From: JBGFRR01 sp041695045 | Lineage (GTDB): Bacteria; Bacteroidota; Ignavibacteria; UBA10030 | Reading direction: 5' to 3' | DNA: 21,524 bases | NCBI GenBank assembly: GCA_041695045.1 | Contig: JBGFRR010000106.1 | Coordinates: 1-21,524, forward strand | In this document: in pieces, positions 8,338-16,025 of the stretch | Numbering within the stretch: the first letter of the stretch is position 1 | How the letters are laid out: every line of letters starts with the position of its first letter | Made by a program: the position numbers and the translations under genes | The notes under the pieces: generated by a model | Databases searched by the model: none | Seen by the model: the letters and a program-made list of their open reading frames with translations, nothing else | Told to the model about the DNA's origin: nothing

Positions 8338-8919
8338 ATCGGCCGACGATGGAGGACACTGGTAGCGGTCTTGGCACTGGTTACGACTGCGGAACAGGCA
8401 ACCGGTCAACATGCCGCCGGGTCGCTCGTGGTGTTTCGTGAGCAAGCCCAGCGCATCGCCGATGAGGTGCTGCAGCAGGTTCGGTTCGAAGCGGAAACGG
8501 CTGTCAGTCTTCGTGTGAGTGGGGGAGCGTATCCGTTTATCGTCGAGAATGCATTCCTCGCCGCGTTGGAAGCCAAAGGATTGGCCGTGTCGCTGGCTTC
8601 CGACCATCCACTCCTCATTGAAGTTTTTCTCCTCACGCAGAACATTGGCTACGAAGAACATCCCCGCGATGGATGGAAACGCGCGGTCACGACAGTCTGC
8701 GAGGTAAGACTCCAGTCGCCGCGAAAGGGCGAAGCACGCTATCTCGGCATGTTCGAGAAGACAGATCGCGACGTTGTTGATCAACGGGAAGCGGTTGCGC
8801 ACACCACGAACAGTGATGCGGAGAAGGAAGCCTCTGTCATCGAGCGGATCGTCACGCCGGTCGTGCTCATCGTCGGTGCGGTCATTGTGGTGTATCTCTT
8901 CTTTACGGTGAGGAATTAG
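8338..8919 (+). CDS. Hypothetical exported protein with C-terminal membrane anchor
   Basis: I do not recognise this family. An ideal TAGGAGGA (8325-8332) sits 5 bases before ATC at 8338. Translation from there gives 193 residues beginning (M)GRRWRTLVAVLALVTTAEQ, a clear signal-peptide shape. The first ordinary in-frame start is TTG at 8371, which has no Shine-Dalgarno site and cuts the signal peptide in half. The nearby ATG at 8349 is out of frame. The C-terminal residues (IVTPVVLIVGAVIVVYLFF) form a membrane helix. The middle part is charged and mixed alpha/beta with no motif I can name. It sits between gdhA and a capA-like gene, 6 bases before the latter. The ATC start or a base error is discussed as a finding. 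Confidence 0.7.
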   Translation: MGRRWRTLVAVLALVTTAEQATGQHAAGSLVVFREQAQRIADEVLQQVRFEAETAVSLRVSGGAYPFIVENAFLAALEAKGLAVSLASDHPLLIEVFLLTQNIGYEEHPRDGWKRAVTTVCEVRLQSPRKGEARYLGMFEKTDRDVVDQREAVAHTTNSDAEKEASVIERIVTPVVLIVGAVIVVYLFFTVRN

Positions 8920-8925
8920 GTCCCG

Positions 8926-9957
8926 ATGCACCGCTGGCTGATAGCGTTGCTGTGTTCCTCTCTGCCTTTCGCAAGCCTCGATGCACAGGCCGTGGAAGGA
9001 AAGCTTGTCGTTCGGGCGTTTGGCGATGTCAATCTCGGCCGCGCGGTCGGACAACAATTGCTGAAGGGAAACATCGACTATCCCTTCGCCCATGCGGGCG
9101 AGCTTCTCGAAAGGGCGGATGTTGTGTTCGTCAACCTTGAAAGTCAGCTTTCCGATCAGGGCGGGATAACACAAGACCCGAAGGACCCCTTCATCTTTTG
9201 CGGTCCGCCCGAAGGGGCTCAGAGTCTGCGGCAGGCGAACATCTCGATTGTCTCCACGGCAAACAATCATGCGTGGGATTACGGGCGGCGAGGACTTGTC
9301 GAGACGATCGAGTATCTCTCTCAAGAAGGAATCGCCGTTGTCGGAACGACCGCTGATGCGTCGAAGAGCATCGAGCCGGTGATTCTCGAACGCAACGGGA
9401 TACGCCTCGGTTTTGTCGCCTACACACAGTTTGTCAACCGTGCCGGTGAGTGGAAGGGGTTGATTGCGCTCTATGATGAACGACGTGCGCGGGAGGACAT
9501 TCGAGACCTCCGAAGACGTGCAGACGTGGTCATTGCAAGCTTCCACGGTGGAGCCGAGTACGCCGATGAGCCGCCCGGGACAACGCGTCGGCAGATGCAG
9601 GCGCTTTCCGATTTTGGCGCGCAGGTCGTAATCGGGCATCATCCGCATGTGCCGCAGGGAGTTGAGCAGCGGCAGAATGGTGTCGTGTTCTATTCGCTCG
9701 GCAATTTTGTCTTTCGCCAGAATGATCCGTGGACGGATATCGGCCTCGGCGTTGAGATTGTCGTTGAGCGGAGCGGGGAGAGTGTTGCGATTGGGTCGAT
9801 GAAGATTCTCCCCGTTCGAGCCGGCCTGCAGCCGAGGCCGTTAGCGGATAAGACCGACCGGCTGCGATTGCTCGACCGGCTGACACAGTACTCCACCATC
9901 CGTCTTGCGGATGACGGATACGCATTTCGCCTTTCCATGGCTGACGGACCCCGCTAA
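8926..9957 (+). CDS. CapA/PgsA-like metallophosphatase-fold protein, exported
   Basis: This 343-residue protein has an N-terminal signal peptide (MHRWLIALLCSSLPFASLDA). A CapA-type domain of the calcineurin-like phosphoesterase fold follows: GDVNLGR, NLESQLS, STANNHAWDYG, SFHGGAEY and GHHPHVPQG are in the expected order and supply the metal-binding Asp, Asn and His residues. Family members take part in poly-gamma-glutamate capsule or cell-surface polymer synthesis, but many have no known role, and no capB/capC genes are adjacent. It ends 18 bases before a BamD-like lipoprotein gene, which suggests an envelope role. Confidence 0.88.
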   Translation: MHRWLIALLCSSLPFASLDAQAVEGKLVVRAFGDVNLGRAVGQQLLKGNIDYPFAHAGELLERADVVFVNLESQLSDQGGITQDPKDPFIFCGPPEGAQSLRQANISIVSTANNHAWDYGRRGLVETIEYLSQEGIAVVGTTADASKSIEPVILERNGIRLGFVAYTQFVNRAGEWKGLIALYDERRAREDIRDLRRRADVVIASFHGGAEYADEPPGTTRRQMQALSDFGAQVVIGHHPHVPQGVEQRQNGVVFYSLGNFVFRQNDPWTDIGLGVEIVVERSGESVAIGSMKILPVRAGLQPRPLADKTDRLRLLDRLTQYSTIRLADDGYAFRLSMADGPR

Positions 9958-9975
9958 GGGGGAGAAAGGATTCGT

Positions 9976-10782
9976 GTGCGATACATTCCCATTTATGTGT
10001 TTCTCGTTCTGATTGCCGCGTGCAGTACCGAGGAAGTGACACAACAGCTCCCTCCTGAAGTCCGGTTTGAACGCGGGGTAAAGAAGTTTGAGGATGGAAA
10101 GTACCTCGATGCGATCGAAGAGTTTCGCATCATTACGCTGCAGTTTCAGGGGACGGCGTTCGCGGACGATGCGCAATTCTACATGGCAGAGGCGCGATTC
10201 AAGCGCGAGGAATACATCCTTGCCGCGCACGAGTATGACGTGCTCATCCGCACCATGCCGACGAGCGAATTCGTTCCCCGTGCTCGTTACCAGCGAGCAA
10301 TGTGCTACTATCATCTTTCCCCCCGCTCGTATCTCGATCAAGAATACACGCGCAGGGCCATCGATGAGTTTCAGACGTTTCTCGAGTACCATCCAACCGA
10401 CCCGCTCGCAGAGGATGCCGCAGCAAAAATTACCGAGCTCAACACCAAGCTCGCGAAAAAAGAGTTTGAGAACGGCATGATCTACATGCGCCTGCGATCC
10501 TACCGGGCAGCGGTGCATTACTTTGACCTCATCCTCGAACGGTTCCACGACACTCCGTATGCCGAGAAAGCGCTCTTCATGAAGGCCGATGCGTTGTTCC
10601 AGCGGCGGCGGTACAACGAAGCGTTCGATGAAATTAACCGATTCCTCACGCGATATCCGGACAGTGCCGACCGAGCGAGGGCGGAACGTCTTCGGCAGGA
10701 AATCGTCGCACGGATGTCGGAGAGCGACCACCGCACGTCGCGTGAGCGTGATCGAAAGAACCCGCGCGATATCGAAGGATAA
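9976..10782 (+). CDS. bamD: BamD/YfiO-like outer-membrane assembly TPR lipoprotein
   Basis: This 268-residue protein has a lipoprotein signal (VFLVLIAAC, lipidated C16). TPR-type helical repeats run through the rest, for example FERGVKKFEDGKYLDAIEEF, then repeats with FADDAQFYMAEARFKREEY and YAEKALFMKADALFQRRRY. That arrangement and the length are typical of BamD, the BAM-complex lipoprotein that helps insert beta-barrels into the outer membrane. The start is GTG 9976 with AAGGA five bases upstream. The tail is highly charged and probably disordered. Other TPR lipoproteins cannot be fully excluded, but the match is good. Confidence 0.88.
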   Translation: MRYIPIYVFLVLIAACSTEEVTQQLPPEVRFERGVKKFEDGKYLDAIEEFRIITLQFQGTAFADDAQFYMAEARFKREEYILAAHEYDVLIRTMPTSEFVPRARYQRAMCYYHLSPRSYLDQEYTRRAIDEFQTFLEYHPTDPLAEDAAAKITELNTKLAKKEFENGMIYMRLRSYRAAVHYFDLILERFHDTPYAEKALFMKADALFQRRRYNEAFDEINRFLTRYPDSADRARAERLRQEIVARMSESDHRTSRERDRKNPRDIEG

Positions 10783-10784
10783 CC

Positions 10785-11267
10785 ATGCCCCCCCAACAGA
10801 TCAAGCGAGTGGAGGATTCCCAAGTTGTTATGGCCGAGATGGTTCTGCCCAACGACACGAACCGGATGGGCAACCTCCTCGGCGGACGGCTGATGCACTT
10901 GATGGACATCGCGGCCGCGATTGCAGCCTCCCGCCACACCAACCGCGTGTGCGTAACGGCATCGGTCGATGAACTGCACTTCCTGCATCCCATCAAACAG
11001 GGAGACATCGTGATCATTCAAGCTTCGGTGAACAGAGTGTTTTCGACATCGATGGAGGTTGGCTTGCGTGTGACGCTTGAGGATCCGTTTACCGGCGTTC
11101 GGAAACATGCTAACAGTGCTTACTTCACCTTTGTGGCAATTGACGACTACGGCAAGCCTGTCCAGGCGCCGCCAATTCGCCCAGCCACCCGAGAAGAGCG
11201 GCGCCGGTATGCCGATGCCGCCCGCCGCCGGAAGATGCGCCTTGAACATCGCAAACGGTTCTCGTGA
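10785..11267 (+). CDS. Acyl-CoA thioesterase, hotdog fold (YciA/BFIT type)
   Basis: This 160-residue cytoplasmic hydrolase is expected to cleave acyl-CoA to free acid and CoA. The single hotdog domain shows the typical N-terminal MVLPNDTNRMGNLLGGRLMH with the conserved Asn and Gly-rich helix start, followed by MDIAAAIAASRH and SVDELHFLHPIKQGD. The C-terminus is strongly basic (RRRYADAARRRKMRLEHRK), common in this group. AAGGA lies 5 bases before the ATG. It begins 2 bases after the bamD-like gene. The substrate chain length is unknown. Confidence 0.92.
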   Translation: MPPQQIKRVEDSQVVMAEMVLPNDTNRMGNLLGGRLMHLMDIAAAIAASRHTNRVCVTASVDELHFLHPIKQGDIVIIQASVNRVFSTSMEVGLRVTLEDPFTGVRKHANSAYFTFVAIDDYGKPVQAPPIRPATREERRRYADAARRRKMRLEHRKRFS

Positions 11268-11301
11268 CTTGCATCGGTCGAAGCATGTCTCTCCACATCG
11301 T

Positions 11302-13524
11302 GTGATCGGCCTGACACACGTCTCTACGCGTGCGTCGCGCGTCGTTGCGGCCACGCTTCTTTCCTTCTGGCTCACCTCGCTCCAGATTCACGCCCAGTCT
11401 CGCGACGCTGTGTTCAGTCTCACCCGCTCATTGGCGCTGCCCGGAACGTTTGAGCGACTGCGCGTCTCTCGAACACCGAACGCCAAGCAACAGGTGCTCT
11501 TCTGGTCGCCGGGGTCGCATCGTCTCGCTCTGGCGCGCATCGATTCCACGACCGGCGAGTTCTCTTCTCGACTCCTCGTCGCGCCCGGCAGCATCCATGA
11601 TGTGCTGATGGGAGACCTGAACGGAGACCGGGTAGAGGACCTTGTTCTTGTCGACAGGGCGAACAAGCGTCTGACCGTCATCACCGACCTCAGCGCAGAT
11701 ACGCTGAAGCCGTTCACGACTATCGAGCTTGCCGTTGAACCATCACTCGTTGTGCTCGGCGACGTCACGAACAACAGGCGGCTTGATTTACTCATCGCCG
11801 ACCGGAATACTCCGGGCATTTTTCCATTCCTCGGCAACGGTCGCGGCGGATTCACGCCGGCCGCTCTCATTGCACCCGACCTCGCTGTCGGCACGATGGC
11901 GCTCGTTCATCTCAACAACGACTTGCTGCTCGACCTCGTCGCGTATGATTGGCTTACCCAAGAGCTTCATGTTCTCTACGGTGTCGGCCGCGGCCGCTTT
12001 CTCGACCTCACCACCATCAGACTTCAGGGCGATGTTGAGAAACTCGTGGCCACACGGCTCTCGCCTCACCGGTTTCTCGATCTGCTCCTTGTTTACGGCG
12101 ACCCACCACAGATTCAGCTCTGGCACAGCGACGGGGGAGGGAGTTTCCAAAAGGAATGGGAACACGCACTCTCGGCTGCGGCGGTCCAGGTCGATGTAAG
12201 CGACATGGACGGCGATGGCTGGCAGGATTTGGTAGTGCTCTCGCGGGATGGATCCCTTCATGTCGCGCTCCATGCAATCGGCGTGTCCGACTGGCTTGAG
12301 TATGGAGCAGGCCGCAATCCCACCGACTTGCTTATTCTGGATGTCGATGGAAACGGCTGGCAGGATGTTCTTACGCTTCATCGGAATGAACGCCGGGTAA
12401 ACGTTCTTTACAACAGTAGAGTTGAGACACCGTTATCGAATACTGCTGAATACGCGACGGGTATGAGACCCGCAGGCGTTTGGGTCGGAGATGTAACAGG
12501 AAACGGTTTGGCGGACATTCTCGTAGTGAATGAGCAAAGTCGCTCGCTTGCGGTCTACACCGGTCGCGGCGAGGGACGGTTCGCAGCGCACGCCCCGATT
12601 CCACTTGCCGCCGGACCGCGTACGATTGCACAGCATTCGGCTACCGATTCCACGATGAACTTTATCGTCTCGTATCCCGCAACTCGATCGATATCCTACC
12701 TCACGCTGCATCGCTCCGACCTGACAGCGGTCAACACCATCATTCCCGGTGTGGGAGAGATGGAATTTCTGCACGGAAGCAGAGCACAGGGGGGAGCGGA
12801 ATTCTTTTGCTTTAACGCATTCACGGGCGCGCATCTTCCGGCGTTAGCATTCTATCAACAAATTGGGGAAACGGAGTTTATCGAACGCAATTTCAGCCTT
12901 ACGATTCCCAACGCGCTGCTCGGCGCGGCCGTGAACGACCTCAACAACGACGGCATCGTGGATGTGATTTATGCGTATCGAAATACGGTTTCCGGACAGA
13001 ACGAGCTGGTCGTCTCGCTGGGGGACTCCGCCCTGTCGTTCACAGAACGGGTGGTCTCCTTGACGCTTTCTCCCGGACCGCTGCGGGCTGCATATCTCTG
13101 GCTTGCGGATTTTGACCGGGATGGCATTCTCGATTTGTTGATTTCGTTTCCGAGAACGTTGAAGCTCCTTCGCGTCGCAAAGGGCTTGGGCGAGGGACGA
13201 TTCAGTCCGCCGGCGACGATCGAGGAGGGAATCGCGCTCACCAGCCGCTCTCAGCTCCACATCATGGACGTCGATGGCGATGGCATGGTTGACATTGTCA
13301 TCAACAATGCCGACCGGAATGTGCTTGGGTGGTTGCGCGGAGTCGGCGATGGAACGTTTGACGAATGGAAGGCCATTGTGCCGATGGCGCGCGACGGATA
13401 CTTTGCGCTCGGGGACATGAACGGCGATGGCATCACCGATATTGCTGTAACGATACCGGAAACAGCCCGCTTACGTGTGTACGATGGAACGATGTTGTTC
13501 GGAAGGGCAGCCAATGGTCGGTAG
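11302..13524 (+). CDS. Secreted FG-GAP/VCBS repeat beta-propeller protein
   Basis: This extracytoplasmic protein of about 740 residues has a signal peptide (AATLLSFWLTSLQIHAQS) followed by at least ten FG-GAP/VCBS repeats. Each carries a calcium-loop-like core such as GDLNGDRVEDL, DMDGDGWQDL, DVDGNGWQDV, DVTGNGLADI, DLNNDGIVDV, DFDRDGILDL, DVDGDGMVDI and DMNGDGITDI. Some loops (VTNNRRLDL, LNNDLLLDL) have lost acidic residues. Together they suggest one or more beta-propellers. The frame is open back to 11077 inside the thioesterase gene, so the start is uncertain: GTG 11302 or TTG 11269, neither with a good ribosome site. It overlaps the next gene by 11 bases. Function is unknown; adhesion or ligand binding at the surface is plausible. 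Confidence 0.88.
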   Translation: MIGLTHVSTRASRVVAATLLSFWLTSLQIHAQSRDAVFSLTRSLALPGTFERLRVSRTPNAKQQVLFWSPGSHRLALARIDSTTGEFSSRLLVAPGSIHDVLMGDLNGDRVEDLVLVDRANKRLTVITDLSADTLKPFTTIELAVEPSLVVLGDVTNNRRLDLLIADRNTPGIFPFLGNGRGGFTPAALIAPDLAVGTMALVHLNNDLLLDLVAYDWLTQELHVLYGVGRGRFLDLTTIRLQGDVEKLVATRLSPHRFLDLLLVYGDPPQIQLWHSDGGGSFQKEWEHALSAAAVQVDVSDMDGDGWQDLVVLSRDGSLHVALHAIGVSDWLEYGAGRNPTDLLILDVDGNGWQDVLTLHRNERRVNVLYNSRVETPLSNTAEYATGMRPAGVWVGDVTGNGLADILVVNEQSRSLAVYTGRGEGRFAAHAPIPLAAGPRTIAQHSATDSTMNFIVSYPATRSISYLTLHRSDLTAVNTIIPGVGEMEFLHGSRAQGGAEFFCFNAFTGAHLPALAFYQQIGETEFIERNFSLTIPNALLGAAVNDLNNDGIVDVIYAYRNTVSGQNELVVSLGDSALSFTERVVSLTLSPGPLRAAYLWLADFDRDGILDLLISFPRTLKLLRVAKGLGEGRFSPPATIEEGIALTSRSQLHIMDVDGDGMVDIVINNADRNVLGWLRGVGDGTFDEWKAIVPMARDGYFALGDMNGDGITDIAVTIPETARLRVYDGTMLFGRAANGR

Positions 13525-15214
13525 ATGCACGTGGATTGCACTGTGCGCGTGTGCAGTGCTGCAAGGCCTCGTCGCTCAGGAACGCGTGCAACTGCCGCTG
13601 AGGCTGTCCACACTGCTCGAGCACATTGATGAAGAACAACCGGATCGCTACGGCAAATGCGGTACGCCGCTCGTTGCGCGCACGATGATGGAGTGGAACG
13701 ATCTCCCGATGCAGAGACGCGCGGATATTGCCGTAACGCTCCAGCGTCGGACGAGACATACGAGCAGATTAAGCCTATCGGGGAAATTCCGATTGCACTA
13801 CGATACCACGGGAGTTCATGAGCCTGCGTTGTTGGGGGCGCAGGGAACTCGCATTGCCGGTTCCCGCGACGCGTACGTCGATTCGGCGGCAAAACACTTG
13901 GATCACGTATGGAATGTCATCGTCGAAGAGCTTGGATATGGCGCGCCGCCTGCGGATGGGACGGAAGGGGGAGGACCCGAATACGATGTGTATTTGGAGA
14001 ACCTCGGCGCGGCAGTTTCGGGCTATGCCGCGTGGGATCCTGACCGTCCGCTCACGAGCGGGCCGAACAGGACGTTTGCAACGTACATCGTTCTCGATAA
14101 CGATTTCCTCGGCCACCGGACTGGCGGAATGGACGGGCTCAAGATTACGGCGGCGCACGAGTTCTTTCACGCTGTTCAGATCGGTGTATATGGGATTTGG
14201 GCGACGATTCCAAACTCCGATTTCTACTTCTACGAGATCACGGCAGTGTGGATGGAGGACGTGCTCTATGACGATGTGAACGATTATTACTTTGATTTGC
14301 CGAACTACTTCCACTCGTTCCGTGATATTCGCGGCCAATCGTTTTCCTTCACACTCTTTGAACACTCGTTCTATGCCGGTTACGAGCGGTCGGTCTGGGC
14401 GCATTTTCTTGCAGCGAAGTTCGGGCGGGATATCGTTCGTGATGTTTGGGAAGCGATTAAGAAGGAGCCGTTTCTGCGCAGTATGGACAATGTCCTTCGT
14501 GTGCGTGGAACGGATTTCGCGACGGCCTATGCAACATTCTCGCAGTGGAATTACTTTACTGCGGACCGCGCGGATCCCACGCGCTACTATCCCGAAGGAC
14601 GATACTATCCGCGACAGCGTCCGAATGTTGTTCAGTCGGTCAGCGGAGTCAGTTCAACATCGGTCACGCTGGAAAGTCCGGCGCTGGCCACGCAGTTCTG
14701 CGAGTTCATCTCCGGCACGGACACGATCACCGCCATCGTCGCGAATGTGGATTTCAGTCTTGCCGCTGTCTATTCCTCAGGCAAAGCCGGCTTTCGCGTA
14801 GAGTTGTCCAGAGAGCGTCTCAGGCTGCCGTACCAGAATCTTGAAAACGGTATGCGGGCGGGCTTTGCCACTGTGGATCCCCATCAGTGGCGCGTTGCCT
14901 ATGTAGGGTCGGCGCGCCAAGCGAGCATGGCCATAGCGCCGGGCCCATCACCGAATCCGTTGCGGCTCTCGGAAGCCACCCACGTCGCACTGCCGGTTAC
15001 GTCGTCGAATGCATCAGAGGCCGAGGTTTTTTTCTTCGGCAGCTCGCTCGACCTGCGCTTCTCACAGCGGTATCCGGTCACCGATCATCTTGGGAAACAG
15101 TATGTGTATGTGCCGACAAACGACCTGCGGGACCGTGTTTCGTCGGGAGTGTATTTCCTTGTGGTGCAGTGTGAGGATACCGAGTTCCGCTGGAAGGTGG
15201 TGATCCTGCAATGA
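13514..15214 (+). CDS. Secreted HEXXH zinc metalloprotease with sorting-domain-like C-terminus
   Basis: This protein of about 566 residues starts at ATG 13514 with GGAAGGG upstream. It has a signal peptide (CTWIALCACAVLQGLVAQ). In this numbering the zinc motif HEFFH is at 215-219 (AAHEFFHAVQIG), with a likely third ligand E248 in AVWMEDVLYDD. This resembles the putative metalloproteases annotated as MXAN_6640 family. The C-terminus ends SGVYFLVVQCEDTEFRWKVV plus a short hydrophobic end, which recalls the GVYF...K.(hydrophobic) pattern of type IX secretion sorting domains, although the usual middle GR motif is weak. It overlaps the propeller gene by 11 bases and the ABC gene as ATGA, so the three are probably one operon. 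Confidence 0.82.
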   Translation: MVGRCTWIALCACAVLQGLVAQERVQLPLRLSTLLEHIDEEQPDRYGKCGTPLVARTMMEWNDLPMQRRADIAVTLQRRTRHTSRLSLSGKFRLHYDTTGVHEPALLGAQGTRIAGSRDAYVDSAAKHLDHVWNVIVEELGYGAPPADGTEGGGPEYDVYLENLGAAVSGYAAWDPDRPLTSGPNRTFATYIVLDNDFLGHRTGGMDGLKITAAHEFFHAVQIGVYGIWATIPNSDFYFYEITAVWMEDVLYDDVNDYYFDLPNYFHSFRDIRGQSFSFTLFEHSFYAGYERSVWAHFLAAKFGRDIVRDVWEAIKKEPFLRSMDNVLRVRGTDFATAYATFSQWNYFTADRADPTRYYPEGRYYPRQRPNVVQSVSGVSSTSVTLESPALATQFCEFISGTDTITAIVANVDFSLAAVYSSGKAGFRVELSRERLRLPYQNLENGMRAGFATVDPHQWRVAYVGSARQASMAIAPGPSPNPLRLSEATHVALPVTSSNASEAEVFFFGSSLDLRFSQRYPVTDHLGKQYVYVPTNDLRDRVSSGVYFLVVQCEDTEFRWKVVILQ

Positions 15215-15831
15215 CGGCACTGCGCGTTCACGGCCTGTCGAAGGAGTTTAACCGCCGCTCGGTGTTCCGCGAGATTTCGTTTGAATTGAGCGCACCGGCC
15301 TCGCTCGCCATCACCGGCCCGAACGGTTCCGGAAAATCGACGCTGGTAAAAATTCTTGCCGGCGTGCTGACAGCGACTCGCGGCTCAATCGAATACAGCA
15401 GAGACGGGAAAGCGGCCGCGCTGAATACCGTGCGGGACGACATCGGCCTCGTCAGCCCGTATTTACAGATGTACGACGAGTTCACGGCGTGGGAGAATCT
15501 GACCATCCTCTCGCGCATCCGTGCGAACAGCCGCGATGTTGGGGAAGAAGCGAAACGCTTGCTTACGGACTTTGGCCTCTGGCATCGACGGGACGATCTG
15601 GTGCGGACCTACTCGTCGGGGATGAAACAACGATTGAAGTACGCTTTCGCTCTCGCACATCGTCCGCAGTTGCTGCTGTTGGACGAGCCGACCTCGAACC
15701 TTGATGCCGAGGGGATAGCCATCGTTCGCTCGGTCGTTGAAGAGCAGAAGAAGGCCGCTATTCTCATCGTTGCCACGAACGTTGAAACGGAGGCGGAGTG
15801 GTGTGTGGGAAGGATTCGGTTGGGTGGATAA
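15211..15831 (+). CDS. ABC transporter ATP-binding protein (CcmA-like, orphan)
   Basis: This 206-residue cytoplasmic ATPase subunit has Walker A GPNGSGKST (36-44), signature YSSGMKQ (134-140) and Walker B LLLLDEP (154-160). The position of the H-loop histidine is N190 (IVATNVETEA). The small size and layout resemble CcmA-type haem-exporter ATPases, but no permease gene lies on either side, so the partner is unknown. The start overlaps the protease stop as ATGA. The next gene downstream encodes a multihaem cytochrome, so a CcmA-like role in haem maturation is tempting, but this is guilt by association across a promoter region. Confidence 0.88.
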   Translation: MTALRVHGLSKEFNRRSVFREISFELSAPASLAITGPNGSGKSTLVKILAGVLTATRGSIEYSRDGKAAALNTVRDDIGLVSPYLQMYDEFTAWENLTILSRIRANSRDVGEEAKRLLTDFGLWHRRDDLVRTYSSGMKQRLKYAFALAHRPQLLLLDEPTSNLDAEGIAIVRSVVEEQKKAAILIVATNVETEAEWCVGRIRLGG

Positions 15832-15932
15832 CCGTCCCTTCGGATATTTCTCTTGCTGCACTCCTGTCCGGTTAAAAAGAGAATGCAGCGTGTAGCCGTG
15901 TTCCTAATCTTGCTTGCTGGTTTCACAGATCT

Positions 15933-15959
15933 GAGAAAGACGATTGGGGTGTCTTTCTC
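15933..15959. promoter_or_regulatory. 9-bp inverted repeat, candidate activator-binding site
   Basis: GAGAAAGAC (15933-15941) and GTCTTTCTC (15951-15959) form a perfect inverted repeat with a 9-base spacer. It lies at about -91 to -65 from the start point predicted by the sigma-54 promoter at 15997, which is normal for an enhancer-type upstream activating site. No T run follows, so it is a poor terminator candidate for the preceding ABC gene. Confidence 0.5.
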
Positions 15960-15988
15960 CAAAATAGCCACAGAGCGCACAAATCCCT

Positions 15989-16004
15989 TGTGCCATTTGG
16001 CACA
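15989..16004. promoter_or_regulatory. Perfect 16-bp palindrome over the -24 box
   Basis: TGTGCCATTTGGCACA consists of 7-bp arms around TT and includes the -24 element of the sigma-54 promoter. A protein bound here would block the promoter, so it could be an operator. A similar 16-mer occurs at 21270-21285 before the second promoter. Confidence 0.5.
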
Positions 16005-16013
16005 GATGTTGCA
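15997..16013 (+). promoter_or_regulatory. Sigma-54 (RpoN) promoter for the cytochrome operon
   Basis: TTGGCACAGATGTTGCA matches the -24/-12 consensus TTGGCAC-N5-TTGCA in every conserved base, with GG at 15999-16000 and GC at 16011-16012, exactly 12 bases apart. The predicted start point is about 16024. The operon it drives encodes a sigma-54 activator, which supports the assignment. The cytochrome start codon lies almost at the predicted start point, so the transcript may be leaderless. Confidence 0.82.
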
Positions 16014-16025
16014 CACTCAATGGCT

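Noticed and set aside
8369..8386. TTGGCACTGGTTACGA as a sigma-54 promoter
   Set aside because: It has only the -24 half, lies inside a coding region, and no -12 box follows.
8212..9648. Long minus-strand open frame (478 codons)
   Set aside because: It is antisense to three convincing plus-strand genes, has no recognisable domain, and no ribosome site was seen.
11077..11301. N-terminal extension of the FG-GAP protein into the thioesterase gene
   Set aside because: It would place about 75 residues before the signal peptide and overlap a well-supported gene by 191 bases.
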